NCBI GenBank assembly: GCA_050293315.1
Contig: JBNKMS010000023.1
Location: 1-64,000, forward strand
DNA length: 64,000 bases
Reading direction: 5' to 3'
Source of the DNA: CBFDBF01 sp050293315
GTDB taxonomy: Bacteria; Pseudomonadota; Gammaproteobacteria; Chromatiales; Chromatiaceae
The notes under the pieces: generated by a model
What the model was told of the DNA's origin: nothing
The model's input: only the letters and a program-made list of their open reading frames with translations
The model's database searches: none
Position numbers and translations under genes: made by a program
Shown: positions 33,602-42,192 of the stretch, in pieces
Numbering within the stretch: position 1 is the stretch's first letter
Layout of the letters: every line of letters starts with the position of its first letter

Positions 33602-35644
33602 TTAATTCCCGGTGGTGGTGATGCCGTTATGGCGGAGCAGGGCTTCTATTTCCGGCTCGCGACCGCGAAAGGCGACGAATAGCTCCATGGCGTCCCTGGA
33701 CCCGCCCATCTCCAGGATATTATGCAGGAAGGAGCGGCCGGTTGCCTCATTAAAAATGCCCTGTTCTTCAAAAAGTGAGAAGGCGTCCGCCGAGAGCAGT
33801 TCGGCCCACTTGTAGCTGTAGTAGCCGGCGGTGTAGCCACCGGCAAAGATATGGGCGAAGCTATGAGCGAAGCGGTTGAACTCGGGCGGTCGCACAACTG
33901 CAACCTGCTCCCGTACCTGCTCCAGGATGGTGTAGATGCGTCCTCCCTGGGAGGGGTCATACTCCCGGTGGAGGCGGAAGTCGAAGATGGAGAACTCCAG
34001 CTGTCGCACCATCTGCATGGCCGACTGGAAATTGCGTGCCGCCAGCATCCGCCGGAAGAGCTCCTCCGGCAGCGGCTCCCCACTCTCCCAGTGGCCGGAG
34101 AGCAACTCCAGTGCCTCCCGCTGCCAGCACCAGTTCTCCAGAAACTGGGATGGCAGCTCAACCGCGTCCCATGCCACCCCGTTGATACCGGAGACGGCCG
34201 GATGGTCGATGCGGGTCAGCATATGGTGCAGGCCGTGACCAAACTCGTGGAACAGGGTAAGCACCTCTTCATGGCTGAACAGGGCCGGCCTATCCTGCAG
34301 CGGTGGCGAGAAGTTGCAGTTTAGATAGGCGACCGGGATCTGTGTGCCTTCGGTAGTGACCATGCGCGAGATGCATTCGTCCATCCAGGCGCCGCCGCGC
34401 TTATGCGGGCGAGCGTATAGGTCCATATAGAACTGGCCACGCAGCTCTCCGTCCCGGTCCAGGATCTCATAGAAGCGCACCGTCGGGTGCCAGACATCAA
34501 CCCCCTCGACCTCCCTGATCTCTATCCCGAACAGCCTCTGCACGGTGGTGAACATGCCGGGGATGACACGGGTCTCGGGGAAGTATGGCTTTAGCTCCTC
34601 CTGGGTGATGGCGTAACGCTGCTGCCGCAGCCTCTCCGAGTAGTAGCCGATATCCCACGCCTCCATCTGCGCCGTGGGCAGTTCAGCTGCGGCGAGCTGC
34701 TCCAGTTCCGCCAACTCCTGTTGCGCCTGCGGGCGTGCCCGAGCGGCCAGGTCGAGCAGAAACTCCATCACCGCGTCGCATGACGGGGCCATCTTTTTCG
34801 CCAGGGAGCGTTCTGCATAGTTGTCAAAACCGAGTAGCTGTGCCGCCTCATGCCGCAACCGCAGCAGCTGCTCCATAACCTCGCTGTTGTCCCACTGCCC
34901 GGCGTGGGGGCCGTTGTCGGAGGCGCGGGTGACAAAGGCGCTGTAGATCTCCCGGCGTAGCTCCCGATTGTCACAATAGGTCATCACCGGTAGGTAGGAG
35001 GGGAACTCAAGGGTGAGCAGCCATCCCTCTTCCCCCCGCTGCTGGGCGGTCTGCTGGGCGAGGTCGAGGGCGGACTCGGGCATCCCGCTCAGTTCGGCCT
35101 TGTCCTTTATCAGCTTGCTCCAGGCGTTGGTGGCATCCAGCACATTCTCCTCGAATCTACTGGTCAGGGTGGAGAGCTCCTGGCGGATCTCCTTGTAGCG
35201 CTGTTTCTTCTCTGCCGGTAGATCCACCCCGGAGAGGTGGAAGTCCAGCAGGGCGTTGCTCAGCAACTTCTGTTGCGCCTCGTCCAGCCCGGCACCGTTC
35301 GCCGCGACCTCTTGATAGGCATTGAACAGCTGTTCGTTCTGCCCCATCTCGGTGTTGTAGTCGCTCAGCTTCGGCAGACAGGCGTTGTAGACCTGTCGCA
35401 GCTCTTCATTATTGACCACGGAGTTCATATGGCTGACCGGCGACCAGCTGCGGGCCAGGCGGTCGGCGGCGATCTCCAGCGGCTCCACCAGCCCCTCCCA
35501 GCTGTATGGCGGGTCCTGTGCCAGTAACTTTTCAGTCAATACACGGTTATCCGCCAATATCTGATCGATGGCCGGCTCCACGTGCTTCGGCTTGATCCGG
35601 GAGAATGGCGGTAGTCCTTGGAGGTAGAGCAGGGGGTTACGCAT
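33602..35644 (-). CDS. prlC: Oligopeptidase A
   Basis: A 680-residue cytoplasmic zinc metallopeptidase (M3 family) that degrades oligopeptides such as cleaved signal peptides. The zinc site HEFGH begins at residue 466. The N-terminus MRNPLL...LPPFSRIKPKHV matches the family start, so I chose ATG 35644 rather than the upstream ATG at 35683. Confidence 0.95.
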   Translation of the reverse strand: MRNPLLYLQGLPPFSRIKPKHVEPAIDQILADNRVLTEKLLAQDPPYSWEGLVEPLEIAADRLARSWSPVSHMNSVVNNEELRQVYNACLPKLSDYNTEMGQNEQLFNAYQEVAANGAGLDEAQQKLLSNALLDFHLSGVDLPAEKKQRYKEIRQELSTLTSRFEENVLDATNAWSKLIKDKAELSGMPESALDLAQQTAQQRGEEGWLLTLEFPSYLPVMTYCDNRELRREIYSAFVTRASDNGPHAGQWDNSEVMEQLLRLRHEAAQLLGFDNYAERSLAKKMAPSCDAVMEFLLDLAARARPQAQQELAELEQLAAAELPTAQMEAWDIGYYSERLRQQRYAITQEELKPYFPETRVIPGMFTTVQRLFGIEIREVEGVDVWHPTVRFYEILDRDGELRGQFYMDLYARPHKRGGAWMDECISRMVTTEGTQIPVAYLNCNFSPPLQDRPALFSHEEVLTLFHEFGHGLHHMLTRIDHPAVSGINGVAWDAVELPSQFLENWCWQREALELLSGHWESGEPLPEELFRRMLAARNFQSAMQMVRQLEFSIFDFRLHREYDPSQGGRIYTILEQVREQVAVVRPPEFNRFAHSFAHIFAGGYTAGYYSYKWAELLSADAFSLFEEQGIFNEATGRSFLHNILEMGGSRDAMELFVAFRGREPEIEALLRHNGITTTGN

Positions 35645-35784
35645 GCTGTGGTGGGTCTCTGGTTGTCTATACAAAGCGGCCATTCTGCCACATTTCCGTT
35701 ACAGGTTAGAAATCTGCACCGAGGTGGTTGCCACTGAAGGGCGGCGCTAGTAGATTAGAGCGCCGACCTCTGAGGGATTTTTAT

Positions 35785-36324
35785 ATGCAGAACATTCGAC
35801 CATTCCAGCAGCTACAACCGGCGATCGACCCTACGGTCTGGATAGATCCCAGCGCCGTGGTGATAGGTGATGTGGAGATCGCGGCCGAGGCCTCTATCTG
35901 GCCGCTGGTCGTGGTGCGCGGCGATATCCACTCGATCAAGATCGGTCCCCGCAGCAATATCCAGGATGGTAGCGTGGTCCATGTGACCCACGATAGCCGG
36001 TTTAACCCCGGTGGATTTCCGGTGGTAATAGGAAGCGATGTGACCGTGGGGCACAAGGTGATGCTGCACGGCTGCAGCATCGGCGACAACTGCCTCATCG
36101 GCATGGGGGCTATTGTGCTGGATGGGGCGGTGATCGAACCCCGTGTGATCCTCGGAGCGGGGAGTCTGGTGCCACAGGGCAGGCGGCTGGAGAGCGGCCA
36201 TCTCTATCTCGGATCACCGGCGAAAAAGGTGCGGGCTCTAACAGATCAGGAGCAGCAGTTCCTCGATTACGTAGCGGGCAACTACGTCAAGTTGGCACAG
36301 CAGTATTGTAATGCTGGATCGTGA
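35785..36324 (+). CDS. Gamma-class carbonic anhydrase family protein (YrdA-like)
   Basis: A 179-residue left-handed beta-helix protein. Hexapeptide repeats run through most of it, and the metal-ligand histidines are present in VHVTHD and VGHKVMLHG. Relatives bind zinc or iron and some hydrate CO2. ATG 35785 follows GAGGGA; the open frame extends upstream without a better start. It stands alone between prlC and the TetR gene. Confidence 0.9.
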   Translation: MQNIRPFQQLQPAIDPTVWIDPSAVVIGDVEIAAEASIWPLVVVRGDIHSIKIGPRSNIQDGSVVHVTHDSRFNPGGFPVVIGSDVTVGHKVMLHGCSIGDNCLIGMGAIVLDGAVIEPRVILGAGSLVPQGRRLESGHLYLGSPAKKVRALTDQEQQFLDYVAGNYVKLAQQYCNAGS

Positions 36325-36367
36325 TGGGTCGATTTGACCCTCTATCTTCCAACCAAGTATTCCACCC

Positions 36368-36396
36368 TTGACTAAACCGACCGGTCAACTATAATC
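36368..36396 (+). promoter_or_regulatory. tetR promoter with embedded palindromic operator
   Basis: TTGACT (36368-36373) and consensus TATAAT (36390-36395) are 16 bases apart, just before the tetR start. The palindrome GACCGGTC (36379-36386) lies in the spacer, an ideal site for repression. The block 36372-36396 recurs at 37049-37073 with two mismatches in 25 bases, so the TetR protein probably controls itself and the AhpD-like gene. Confidence 0.75.
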
Positions 36397-36404
36397 CCGA
36401 CACT

Positions 36405-37007
36405 ATGCATGGCGACAGCAATACACGGCAACGCATCCTCGATAGCGCTCGAGAGTTGATCTATGCGCGTAGTTATGCCGATGTGGGTGTGGCCGCCATC
36501 TGCGAACAGGCCGGGGTGAAAAAGGGGAGTTTCTACCACTTTTTCCCCTCCAAACAGGAGCTGACGCTGGCGATGCTTGATGAGCTGTTTTTGGAGTTCA
36601 AGGAGCGAATCTATGCTGATCCCTCATTTTCTGAAACATCCCCTTTAGGGCGGTTGCGCCGCTTTGTGGAGCGCGCCTATCAGAGACAGCGCGAATTGGC
36701 CGACTCGACTGGACAGACCTTGGGTTGTCCCTTTGGCAATCTGGCGGCGGAGTTGAGCACTCAGGACGGTGCGATTCGGCAAAAGGTTGATGGGGTGTTC
36801 AATCAGTTGGAGCACTATTTTGCTGCTACTTTGACGGAGGCTGTCGAGATAGGGGAGATCGCCGAGATTGATATACTCGCGACCGCACAGGCGATGGTCG
36901 CCTATGTGGAGGGGATTATGCTGATGGCAAAGACCAGGAACGATCCCGAGATCATTCGCCAGCTGGGGCCGGCGATGGTCGATATTCGGATTCCAAAATC
37001 CCGTTAA
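36405..37007 (+). CDS. TetR/AcrR-family repressor
   Basis: A 200-residue regulator. The N-terminal helix-turn-helix (about residues 25-48, ICEQAGVKKGSFYHFF) is typical, and the ligand domain contains TLGCPFGNLAAELS, seen in the TetR subgroup with a C-terminal domain that often controls reductases or peroxidase-like genes. The palindrome within its own promoter and a second copy before the next gene point to autoregulation and control of the AhpD-like gene. Ligand unknown. Confidence 0.9.
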   Translation: MHGDSNTRQRILDSARELIYARSYADVGVAAICEQAGVKKGSFYHFFPSKQELTLAMLDELFLEFKERIYADPSFSETSPLGRLRRFVERAYQRQRELADSTGQTLGCPFGNLAAELSTQDGAIRQKVDGVFNQLEHYFAATLTEAVEIGEIAEIDILATAQAMVAYVEGIMLMAKTRNDPEIIRQLGPAMVDIRIPKSR

Positions 37008-37048
37008 CAAGTTCTAAGGAGATAGAGCGCCACGTTTTTAAGCTCATT

Positions 37049-37073
37049 CTAAACTGACCGGTCAACTACAATC
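37049..37073 (+). promoter_or_regulatory. Second TetR operator, before the AhpD-like gene
   Basis: This 25-base block matches the one in the tetR promoter at 23 positions and has GACCGGTC at 37056-37063 and a -10-like TACAAT at 37067-37072. No strong -35 is present (CATTCT at the equivalent place). Confidence 0.7.
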
Positions 37074-37156
37074 TGGAGAGGGTGGCGCATATAGGCGTTC
37101 TCTCCCCCAGGTTACCGCCGTTTCATTTCATCGTTAAGTTTGTAAGGAGAAAACCC

Positions 37157-37693
37157 ATGTCATTGATTACTACAATTGATCCCCAACAGGCTGAGGGCAG
37201 CGTTGCCAGTATCTACAACGAGGTGGAGGAGATGTTTGGTTATGTGCCAAACGCTATCCGGCTCAACAGTATCAATCCGGAGCGTATGCAGTATCACTGG
37301 CGCAGCATATTGTCTACCCTTAACCATCCGACACTGTCGCAGATATTTTTTACCTGCATACGTTATCTGGTCTCAGAGGCGGAGCAGTGTGATTACTGCA
37401 TTGGCCTAAATGCCGGTATGCTGATCAATATGCATGGTGTTGCCCCGGAGGTGGTAAGCGGAATGGTTGAGGACCCCACCCTCGCCCCCCTGGAGGAAAA
37501 GGAGAAGGCCCTGTTGCTGTTCTTGTTGCGCATGGTTAAGGATTCAAACTCCTCCAGCCGGGAAGAGATAGAGGCCCTCAAGGGAACGGGGTGTAGTGAG
37601 AGGGAGATATATGATGCGGTGACCAGTGCTGCACAGATGATGGCAGGAGATATGGTGCTTAACGTATTCAAGGTGCAGCCGGACAACGGATAG
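37157..37693 (+). CDS. AhpD/carboxymuconolactone-decarboxylase-like protein
   Basis: A 178-residue protein of the AhpD-like superfamily, which includes peroxidase and decarboxylase folds. The redox pair CDYC is present (residues about 76-79), but the histidine that normally follows in the CxxC...H motif is replaced by Asn (CDYCIGLNAGM). A disulfide-reductase or peroxide-related role is therefore uncertain. ATG 37157 follows AAGGAGAAAACCC. It is the likely target of the adjacent TetR regulator. Confidence 0.82.
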   Translation: MSLITTIDPQQAEGSVASIYNEVEEMFGYVPNAIRLNSINPERMQYHWRSILSTLNHPTLSQIFFTCIRYLVSEAEQCDYCIGLNAGMLINMHGVAPEVVSGMVEDPTLAPLEEKEKALLLFLLRMVKDSNSSSREEIEALKGTGCSEREIYDAVTSAAQMMAGDMVLNVFKVQPDNG

Positions 37694-37705
37694 AGAGATG
37701 TCTTA

Positions 37706-37733
37706 GCGGGGGCGCCAAGGTCGTTGCCCCCGC
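37706..37733. terminator. GC-rich hairpin between converging genes
   Basis: GCGGGGGC (37706-37713) pairs exactly with GCCCCCGC (37726-37733). It lies between the stops of the AhpD-like gene and aroE. There is no clear T tract on either strand, so termination is likely but not certain. Confidence 0.5.
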
Positions 37734-37736
37734 AGC

Positions 37737-38549
37737 TCACTCCTGGCGTAACATCTGTATCACCGGCGTGGTCTCAGGGTGCACCCCGCGCCAGAGAAAG
37801 AAGGATTCAGCCGCCTGCTCCACCAGCATGCCGAGTCCATCCAGCGCCTTCACCGCGCCCTGTCCCTCTCCCCAGAGGACAAAGGCAGTTGGCTGGTTGC
37901 CGTACATCATGTCGTAGACCCAACCGCCACCCTTGAGGATGTTGTCCGGTAGCTGCGGTACCCGGTTGTCCAGTCCGGATGAGGTGGCGTTGATAATAAG
38001 ATCGAACTGCCGCCCTGCCAGGGCATCCAGGCCACACCCCTCTACTGCCCCCAGGGCGCTGCCGGCAGCGGCCAGCTCGATGGCCTTGGAGGCGGTACGG
38101 TTGGCTATGGTCAGCTGTTCGGGTCCGCTCTCCAGCAGGGGGCGTAGTACCCCGCGGGCGGCACCACCGGCCCCCAGCAGCAGGACGCTGCCCCCCTGCA
38201 GGCGGTAGCCGTGGTTTTTACTGAGGTCGGTTACCAGGCCGGCACCATCTGTGTTGTCACCCGCTAGGCGACCGTTCGACAGCAGCCTGATGGTGTTTAC
38301 CGCCCCTGCTATCTCTGCCCGCTCGCTACGCTCGTCCACCAGCTGCCACGCCTCCTCCTTAAACGGCACGGTAACGTTCAGCCCCAGGCCTCCGTCGGCG
38401 AAGAAGCGTTTTACATCCTGTCTGAGATCGCTGCCGAGGATGTGGCCATACTCCAGATCCTCGCCGGTCTGTTGGGCGAATGCGGTATGGATCTGGGGAG
38501 ACTTGCTGTGTTCGATAGGGTTGCCGATCACGGCATATCTGTCAGTCAC
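37737..38549 (-). CDS. aroE: Shikimate dehydrogenase
   Basis: A 270-residue enzyme reducing 3-dehydroshikimate with NADPH in aromatic amino acid synthesis. Motifs: IGNPIEHSKSP at the start, catalytic lysine in NVTVPFKEEA, GDNTDG, and the nucleotide motif LLGAGGAARG. I chose GTG 38549, which gives the usual N-terminus, rather than the upstream ATG overlapping hemB. It lies 13 bases downstream of hemB. Confidence 0.95.
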   Translation of the reverse strand: MTDRYAVIGNPIEHSKSPQIHTAFAQQTGEDLEYGHILGSDLRQDVKRFFADGGLGLNVTVPFKEEAWQLVDERSERAEIAGAVNTIRLLSNGRLAGDNTDGAGLVTDLSKNHGYRLQGGSVLLLGAGGAARGVLRPLLESGPEQLTIANRTASKAIELAAAGSALGAVEGCGLDALAGRQFDLIINATSSGLDNRVPQLPDNILKGGGWVYDMMYGNQPTAFVLWGEGQGAVKALDGLGMLVEQAAESFFLWRGVHPETTPVIQMLRQE

Positions 38550-38562
38550 GCCCGGCCATCCC

Positions 38563-39573
38563 CTATTGCATCCAGAGCGCTGCCTGTTTGGCAAAGTAGG
38601 TGAGTATCCCATCGGCCCCGGCGCGTTTGATGGAGGTCAGGGACTCCATGACCACAGCGCGCTCATCCAGCCAGCCGTTTTGCGCGGCCGCCATCAGCAT
38701 GGCGTATTCACCACTCACCTGATAGACGAAGGTGGGGACACCAAACTCATCCTTTACCCGGCGGACGATGTCGAGGTAGGGCATGCCCGGTTTTACCATG
38801 ACCATGTCCGCCCCCTCCTGCAGATCCAGGGCCACCTCGCGTAGCGCCTCATCGCTGTTGGCCGGGTCCATCTGGTAGGTATATTTGTTGCCGGCCCCTA
38901 GATTGGCGGCCGATCCCACTGCATCGCGAAAGGGGCCATAGAAACTGGAGGCGTATTTGGCGGAGTAGGCGAGGATGCGGGTATGAATCTGGCCGGCCTC
39001 CTCCAGTGCCGTGCGCACCGCGCCGATGCGACCATCCATCATGTCTGATGGTGCCACTACGTCGGCCCCAGCAGCAGCGTGGGAGAGTGCCTGTTTGACC
39101 AGCACCTCTACCGTGGCGTCGTTCAGCACATAGCCGCTGGCGTCGATCAGCCCATCCTGGCCGTGGGTGGTGAATGGGTCGAGGGCGACATCGGTAATAA
39201 CCCCCAACTCCGGGAGCGCCTCCTTGAGGGCGCGTACCGCCCGTTGTGCCAGGCCGTCAGGGTTGTATGCCTCTTTTGCATCTTCCGATTTCACCTCCTG
39301 CGGGGTGACCGGAAACAGCGCCACGGCAGGTATACCCAGGGCCTGGATCTCTTTGGCCTCGGCAACCAACAGATCGATGCTGAGGCGCTCGATCCCCGGC
39401 ATGGAGGCAACCGCCTCCCGCTGGCCACTTCCTTCCAGCACAAATACCGGGTAGATAAGGTCTGCCGGGGAGAGGCTGTTTTCTCGCATCAGACGGCGGG
39501 AGAACTCATCCCGACGCATACGGCGCATCCGGTTTGCAGGGAAGGAGGAGGAATTGGTGCTGTTGGTTTTCAT
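38563..39573 (-). CDS. hemB: Delta-aminolevulinic acid dehydratase (porphobilinogen synthase)
   Basis: A 336-residue enzyme that condenses two 5-aminolevulinate molecules to porphobilinogen. Schiff-base lysines lie in SAKYASSFYG and MVKPGMPYLD. The metal-site region reads DVALDPFTTHGQDG without the three cysteines of zinc enzymes, so this is the magnesium-type HemB as in Pseudomonas. Transcribed with aroE. Confidence 0.96.
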   Translation of the reverse strand: MKTNSTNSSSFPANRMRRMRRDEFSRRLMRENSLSPADLIYPVFVLEGSGQREAVASMPGIERLSIDLLVAEAKEIQALGIPAVALFPVTPQEVKSEDAKEAYNPDGLAQRAVRALKEALPELGVITDVALDPFTTHGQDGLIDASGYVLNDATVEVLVKQALSHAAAGADVVAPSDMMDGRIGAVRTALEEAGQIHTRILAYSAKYASSFYGPFRDAVGSAANLGAGNKYTYQMDPANSDEALREVALDLQEGADMVMVKPGMPYLDIVRRVKDEFGVPTFVYQVSGEYAMLMAAAQNGWLDERAVVMESLTSIKRAGADGILTYFAKQAALWMQ

Positions 39574-39785
39574 CTATATCTCTCCGGATGCTGGCTGAAC
39601 CTAAGCCCTGATCTATTGTCCCTTATTATTGTAACCTGAGTCCAGATTCACATTTTGGTGCTATCTTTGGAGGAGCGGGCCTCTGAATTACATTCTCGTA
39701 ACATATATTGCGGTAGCTGAGCGGTTTATGTAAACATATACTCAAACGCAACATGGAGTTGCCGTTTTAGAAGGAGCTTTTACTT

Positions 39786-40421
39786 ATGACACTACTAACA
39801 ACCAAAAACGTTATTTATCCCTCTTTGCTGGCACTACTGCTTGCCTTGATGCTGCCGGCAGGGGCTTTGTCGGCGGCGGAGCTAAGCGAGCCGCAGATAG
39901 TAATTCAGAAGATCTCTGATCAACTGCAGGCTGCCATCAAGAGAGGCCTGACTGCAAAAGAGCAAACCTACGATCTGGCTAATGATATCGTAGTGCCACA
40001 TATCGATTTCAGGCGTGCCTCCAGCCTGGCCCTGGGGAAGCATTGGCACCGCGCCAAACCCGGACAGCAGCAGCGTTTCACCAAGGAATTCAAGCGCCTG
40101 CTGGTGCGCACCTATGCTACGGCCTTTTATACCTTTAAGGAGTGGGAGCTCAGCCATGTATCGGCTAGAACCGGGCAGAACAATAAGGATGTGTTTGTGC
40201 GTACCAAGGTCCTGCGGCCAGGCGCCAAGCCGACGATGGTGGAGTATCGTATGTACCGTAACGGTAGCGGCAAATGGAAGATCTATAACCTAAAGATCGA
40301 AGGGATCAGCCTGGTGACCAACTATCGCAACCGCTTTCAGCGTGAGATCCGTAATGGCGGCCTGGATGGGTTGATCAACAGCATGAAGGCCAAGAACGAT
40401 ACGCGCACCGCGGCAATCTGA
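39786..40421 (+). CDS. MlaC/Ttg2D-family periplasmic lipid-binding protein
   Basis: A 211-residue exported protein. A signal peptide (about residues 1-30) precedes the MlaC-like domain, with VPHIDFRRASSLALGKHW and FVRTKVL. MlaC shuttles phospholipids between outer- and inner-membrane Mla complexes. Here none of mlaABDEF is adjacent, so this is an orphan copy or a separated part of the system. AGAAGGAGC lies before the ATG. Confidence 0.85.
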   Translation: MTLLTTKNVIYPSLLALLLALMLPAGALSAAELSEPQIVIQKISDQLQAAIKRGLTAKEQTYDLANDIVVPHIDFRRASSLALGKHWHRAKPGQQQRFTKEFKRLLVRTYATAFYTFKEWELSHVSARTGQNNKDVFVRTKVLRPGAKPTMVEYRMYRNGSGKWKIYNLKIEGISLVTNYRNRFQREIRNGGLDGLINSMKAKNDTRTAAI

Positions 40422-40454
40422 CCGCGTCCAGTCGTTTGCTCTAAATATTAACCT

Positions 40455-40491
40455 GGCAACAAAATAGGTCAGGATCATCTATTTTGTTGCC
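40455..40491. terminator. Hairpin between MlaC-like gene and slyX
   Basis: A perfect 13-base stem (GGCAACAAAATAG with CTATTTTGTTGCC) closed by 11 bases lies between the converging stops. The symmetrical stem without long T tract probably acts in both directions. Confidence 0.6.
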
Positions 40492-40494
40492 GGT

Positions 40495-40695
40495 CTAATA
40501 GTGTGGTGGGGGCGACTCATCTTTGCCTCCCACCGGGGTTTCGGCGAGCTCCTGCATTCTCTCTTTAAGCTCAACCAGCTCCAGCTTTAGCTCCTGAAGC
40601 TCCTGCTGCTGACGTATGACTGTCTCATTCAGGCTCTGCAGGGTGTCATCCTGAAAGGCCAGCCTGGTCTGGAGTTCGGTGAGATCGTCGTGCAT
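40495..40695 (-). CDS. slyX: SlyX family protein
   Basis: A 66-residue, nearly all-helical protein starting LTELQTRLAFQDDTLQ.LNE and ending PPPHY, the hallmarks of SlyX. ATG 40695 lies 5 bases after the upstream hydrolase stop; the longer frame to 40758 overlaps that gene and is not needed. The function of SlyX is unsettled. Confidence 0.88.
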   Translation of the reverse strand: MHDDLTELQTRLAFQDDTLQSLNETVIRQQQELQELKLELVELKERMQELAETPVGGKDESPPPHY

Positions 40696-40700
40696 GAGAG

Positions 40701-41264
40701 TTACCGCAGTAGCTGCGAGATTGCACGGAACTGCGGGTGCGTAGCGTCTCGCAACCACTCAAACAGTACCGACTCGGTGCTGGTGATAGTGATCCCGGCC
40801 TGTGCCATGCGCCGCAGGGCGATGCGGCGGTTGCGTCCACTACGTGAGCAGACCGCATCTGCCACCACGAACGGCTGGAGGCCACGCTGCAACAGCTCGA
40901 ACGCGGTCTGCAGTACACATACATGTGTCTCCATGCCGGCAATGATGAACTGTTGACGCCCTGTCTCCAGAGTAGTGGCGCAGAACTCTTCGCTGCCGCA
41001 GCAGGAGAAACTCATCTTTTCAATACTGTTGCTTGCGGCGGGCATATGTTCCAGCAGCACCTTCTCGGTTGGCCCCAACCCTTTGGAGTACTGCTCGGTC
41101 TTGATCACAGGTATCCCCAGCAGGTTGGCGGCCTGCAGCAGCAGGGAGCTGTTGTGCAGCACGCCATCTCTGCTTTTGGTTCCCATGGCCGCACTCAACC
41201 GCTCCTGGATATCGATAATCAGTAGCTGGCTCTGCGAGGCGCTGCATAGGTTGCTCTGCTCCAT
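40701..41264 (-). CDS. Isochorismatase-like cysteine hydrolase
   Basis: A 187-residue cytoplasmic hydrolase of the isochorismatase/YcaC superfamily. The catalytic aspartate is in LIIDIQERL and the nucleophilic cysteine in METHVCVLQTA. The substrate is not predictable; relatives hydrolyse nicotinamide, isochorismate or other amides. ATG 41264 follows CGGAGTACC. It is transcribed with slyX. Confidence 0.85.
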   Translation of the reverse strand: MEQSNLCSASQSQLLIIDIQERLSAAMGTKSRDGVLHNSSLLLQAANLLGIPVIKTEQYSKGLGPTEKVLLEHMPAASNSIEKMSFSCCGSEEFCATTLETGRQQFIIAGMETHVCVLQTAFELLQRGLQPFVVADAVCSRSGRNRRIALRRMAQAGITITSTESVLFEWLRDATHPQFRAISQLLR

Positions 41265-41637
41265 TCGGGTACTCCGTAGGTTGGTCGAAGCCTGCTGTAT
41301 GTCGTCCACAGTATGCCTCTAGACATGGCTATTATCCAGCCAGGAGAATAGGTACAGACAGCAGTGCTGTCCCACAAACCTGTATTTCAACGCTAAGGCG
41401 CAGAGACGCAAAGAACGCAGAGATTATAATTATTTTGGTACAAACTGGAATTTCTTAGCGTCCATTGCGTCTTGGCGTCTTCGCCTACAGGGAAGTAGGC
41501 GAGGGGCGTGAGCATGGAGCGGAAGCTTTGCGTTAAGTAATGCGGATCTATGTTTCCGTCTCGGCGGTTACGGTTATATGCTTGAGTTTTCTTGTAGTTA
41601 TTTGCAAAACATACAAAACTTATGAGACAGCTGCAGT
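41265..41637. other. Intergenic region with nested inverted repeat
   Basis: No gene is visible between the hydrolase and tsaC genes. The right two thirds are an imperfect palindromic repeat described separately. The rest appears featureless apart from being upstream of the hydrolase gene, whose promoter should lie here. Confidence 0.6.
41389..41537. repeat. Dispersed intergenic repeat with nested hairpins
   Basis: The left end AACGCTAAGGCGCAGAGACG continues into a Lys-like GCAAAG stretch; ACGCTAAG (41390-41397) is complemented by CTTAGCGT (41454-41461), and GACGCAAAG (41405-41413) by CTTTGCGTT (41526-41534) with one mismatch. An inner perfect hairpin (TCGCCTAC, 41481-41488, with GTAGGCGA, 41495-41502) looks like a second element inserted into the first. 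Such AACGC(A/T)AAGGCGCAGAGACGC repeats are common between genes in many bacteria. Confidence 0.6.
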
Positions 41638-42192
41638 TCAGGGGCGGATGGTGCGGCCACTTGCGGCATCGCGGATGGTGCTGCAGCTGCGCTCCGCTCC
41701 AACCTCTCCTGCCAGGATAAGATCCACCCCGCCAGGTATTCTAGTGCGTACCTGGAGGGCGCTGCGTGCCGCCGGTTGGCCGCTCTGGTTGGCGCTGGTG
41801 GAGACCAGGGGGGAGTTGCAGGCGCGACAGAGGGCGGCCGCCAGTGGGTGGGCCGTGACCCGTACCGCCAGGGTCTCATACTGCCCTTGTAACCAGGGAG
41901 GGCTTGCCGGGCTTGCCGGCAGTAGCCAGGTGCTAGGTCCCGGCCAGCTGGCGTGTAACGGCTGCATCTGTTGCTTGGTAAGGGGAACCACGTAGGGGAG
42001 TAGTTGCTCGAAGTCTGCAGCTATCAGGATCAACCCCATCTCTACCGGGCGGCCCTTAAGTGCCAGGATCTGCTCCACCGCGAACCAGTTCATGGGGTCA
42101 CAACCCAGGCCGTAGACCGCCTCGGTGGGGTAGGCGATGATGCCGCCTTGCGCTACACAGCGAGCCGCTTCACGCAGCCGCCACCCAAACAT
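41638..42192 (-). CDS. tsaC: Threonylcarbamoyl-AMP synthase TsaC
   Basis: A 184-residue YrdC/Sua5-domain enzyme making threonylcarbamoyl-AMP for the t6A37 tRNA modification. It has YPTEAVYGLGCDP, the KxR pair (KGRP) and the SxN element in VSTSANQSG. A third conserved basic residue that follows KxR in E. coli TsaC is Met here. Its start overlaps the purE stop by one base. In relatives it sits next to aroE or after purE-purK. Confidence 0.93.
   Translation of the reverse strand: MFGWRLREAARCVAQGGIIAYPTEAVYGLGCDPMNWFAVEQILALKGRPVEMGLILIAADFEQLLPYVVPLTKQQMQPLHASWPGPSTWLLPASPASPPWLQGQYETLAVRVTAHPLAAALCRACNSPLVSTSANQSGQPAARSALQVRTRIPGGVDLILAGEVGAERSCSTIRDAASGRTIRP

Noticed and set aside
38251..39639. 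Plus-strand frames opposite aroE and hemB
   Set aside because: Both real genes show catalytic motifs on the minus strand; the mirror frames show none.
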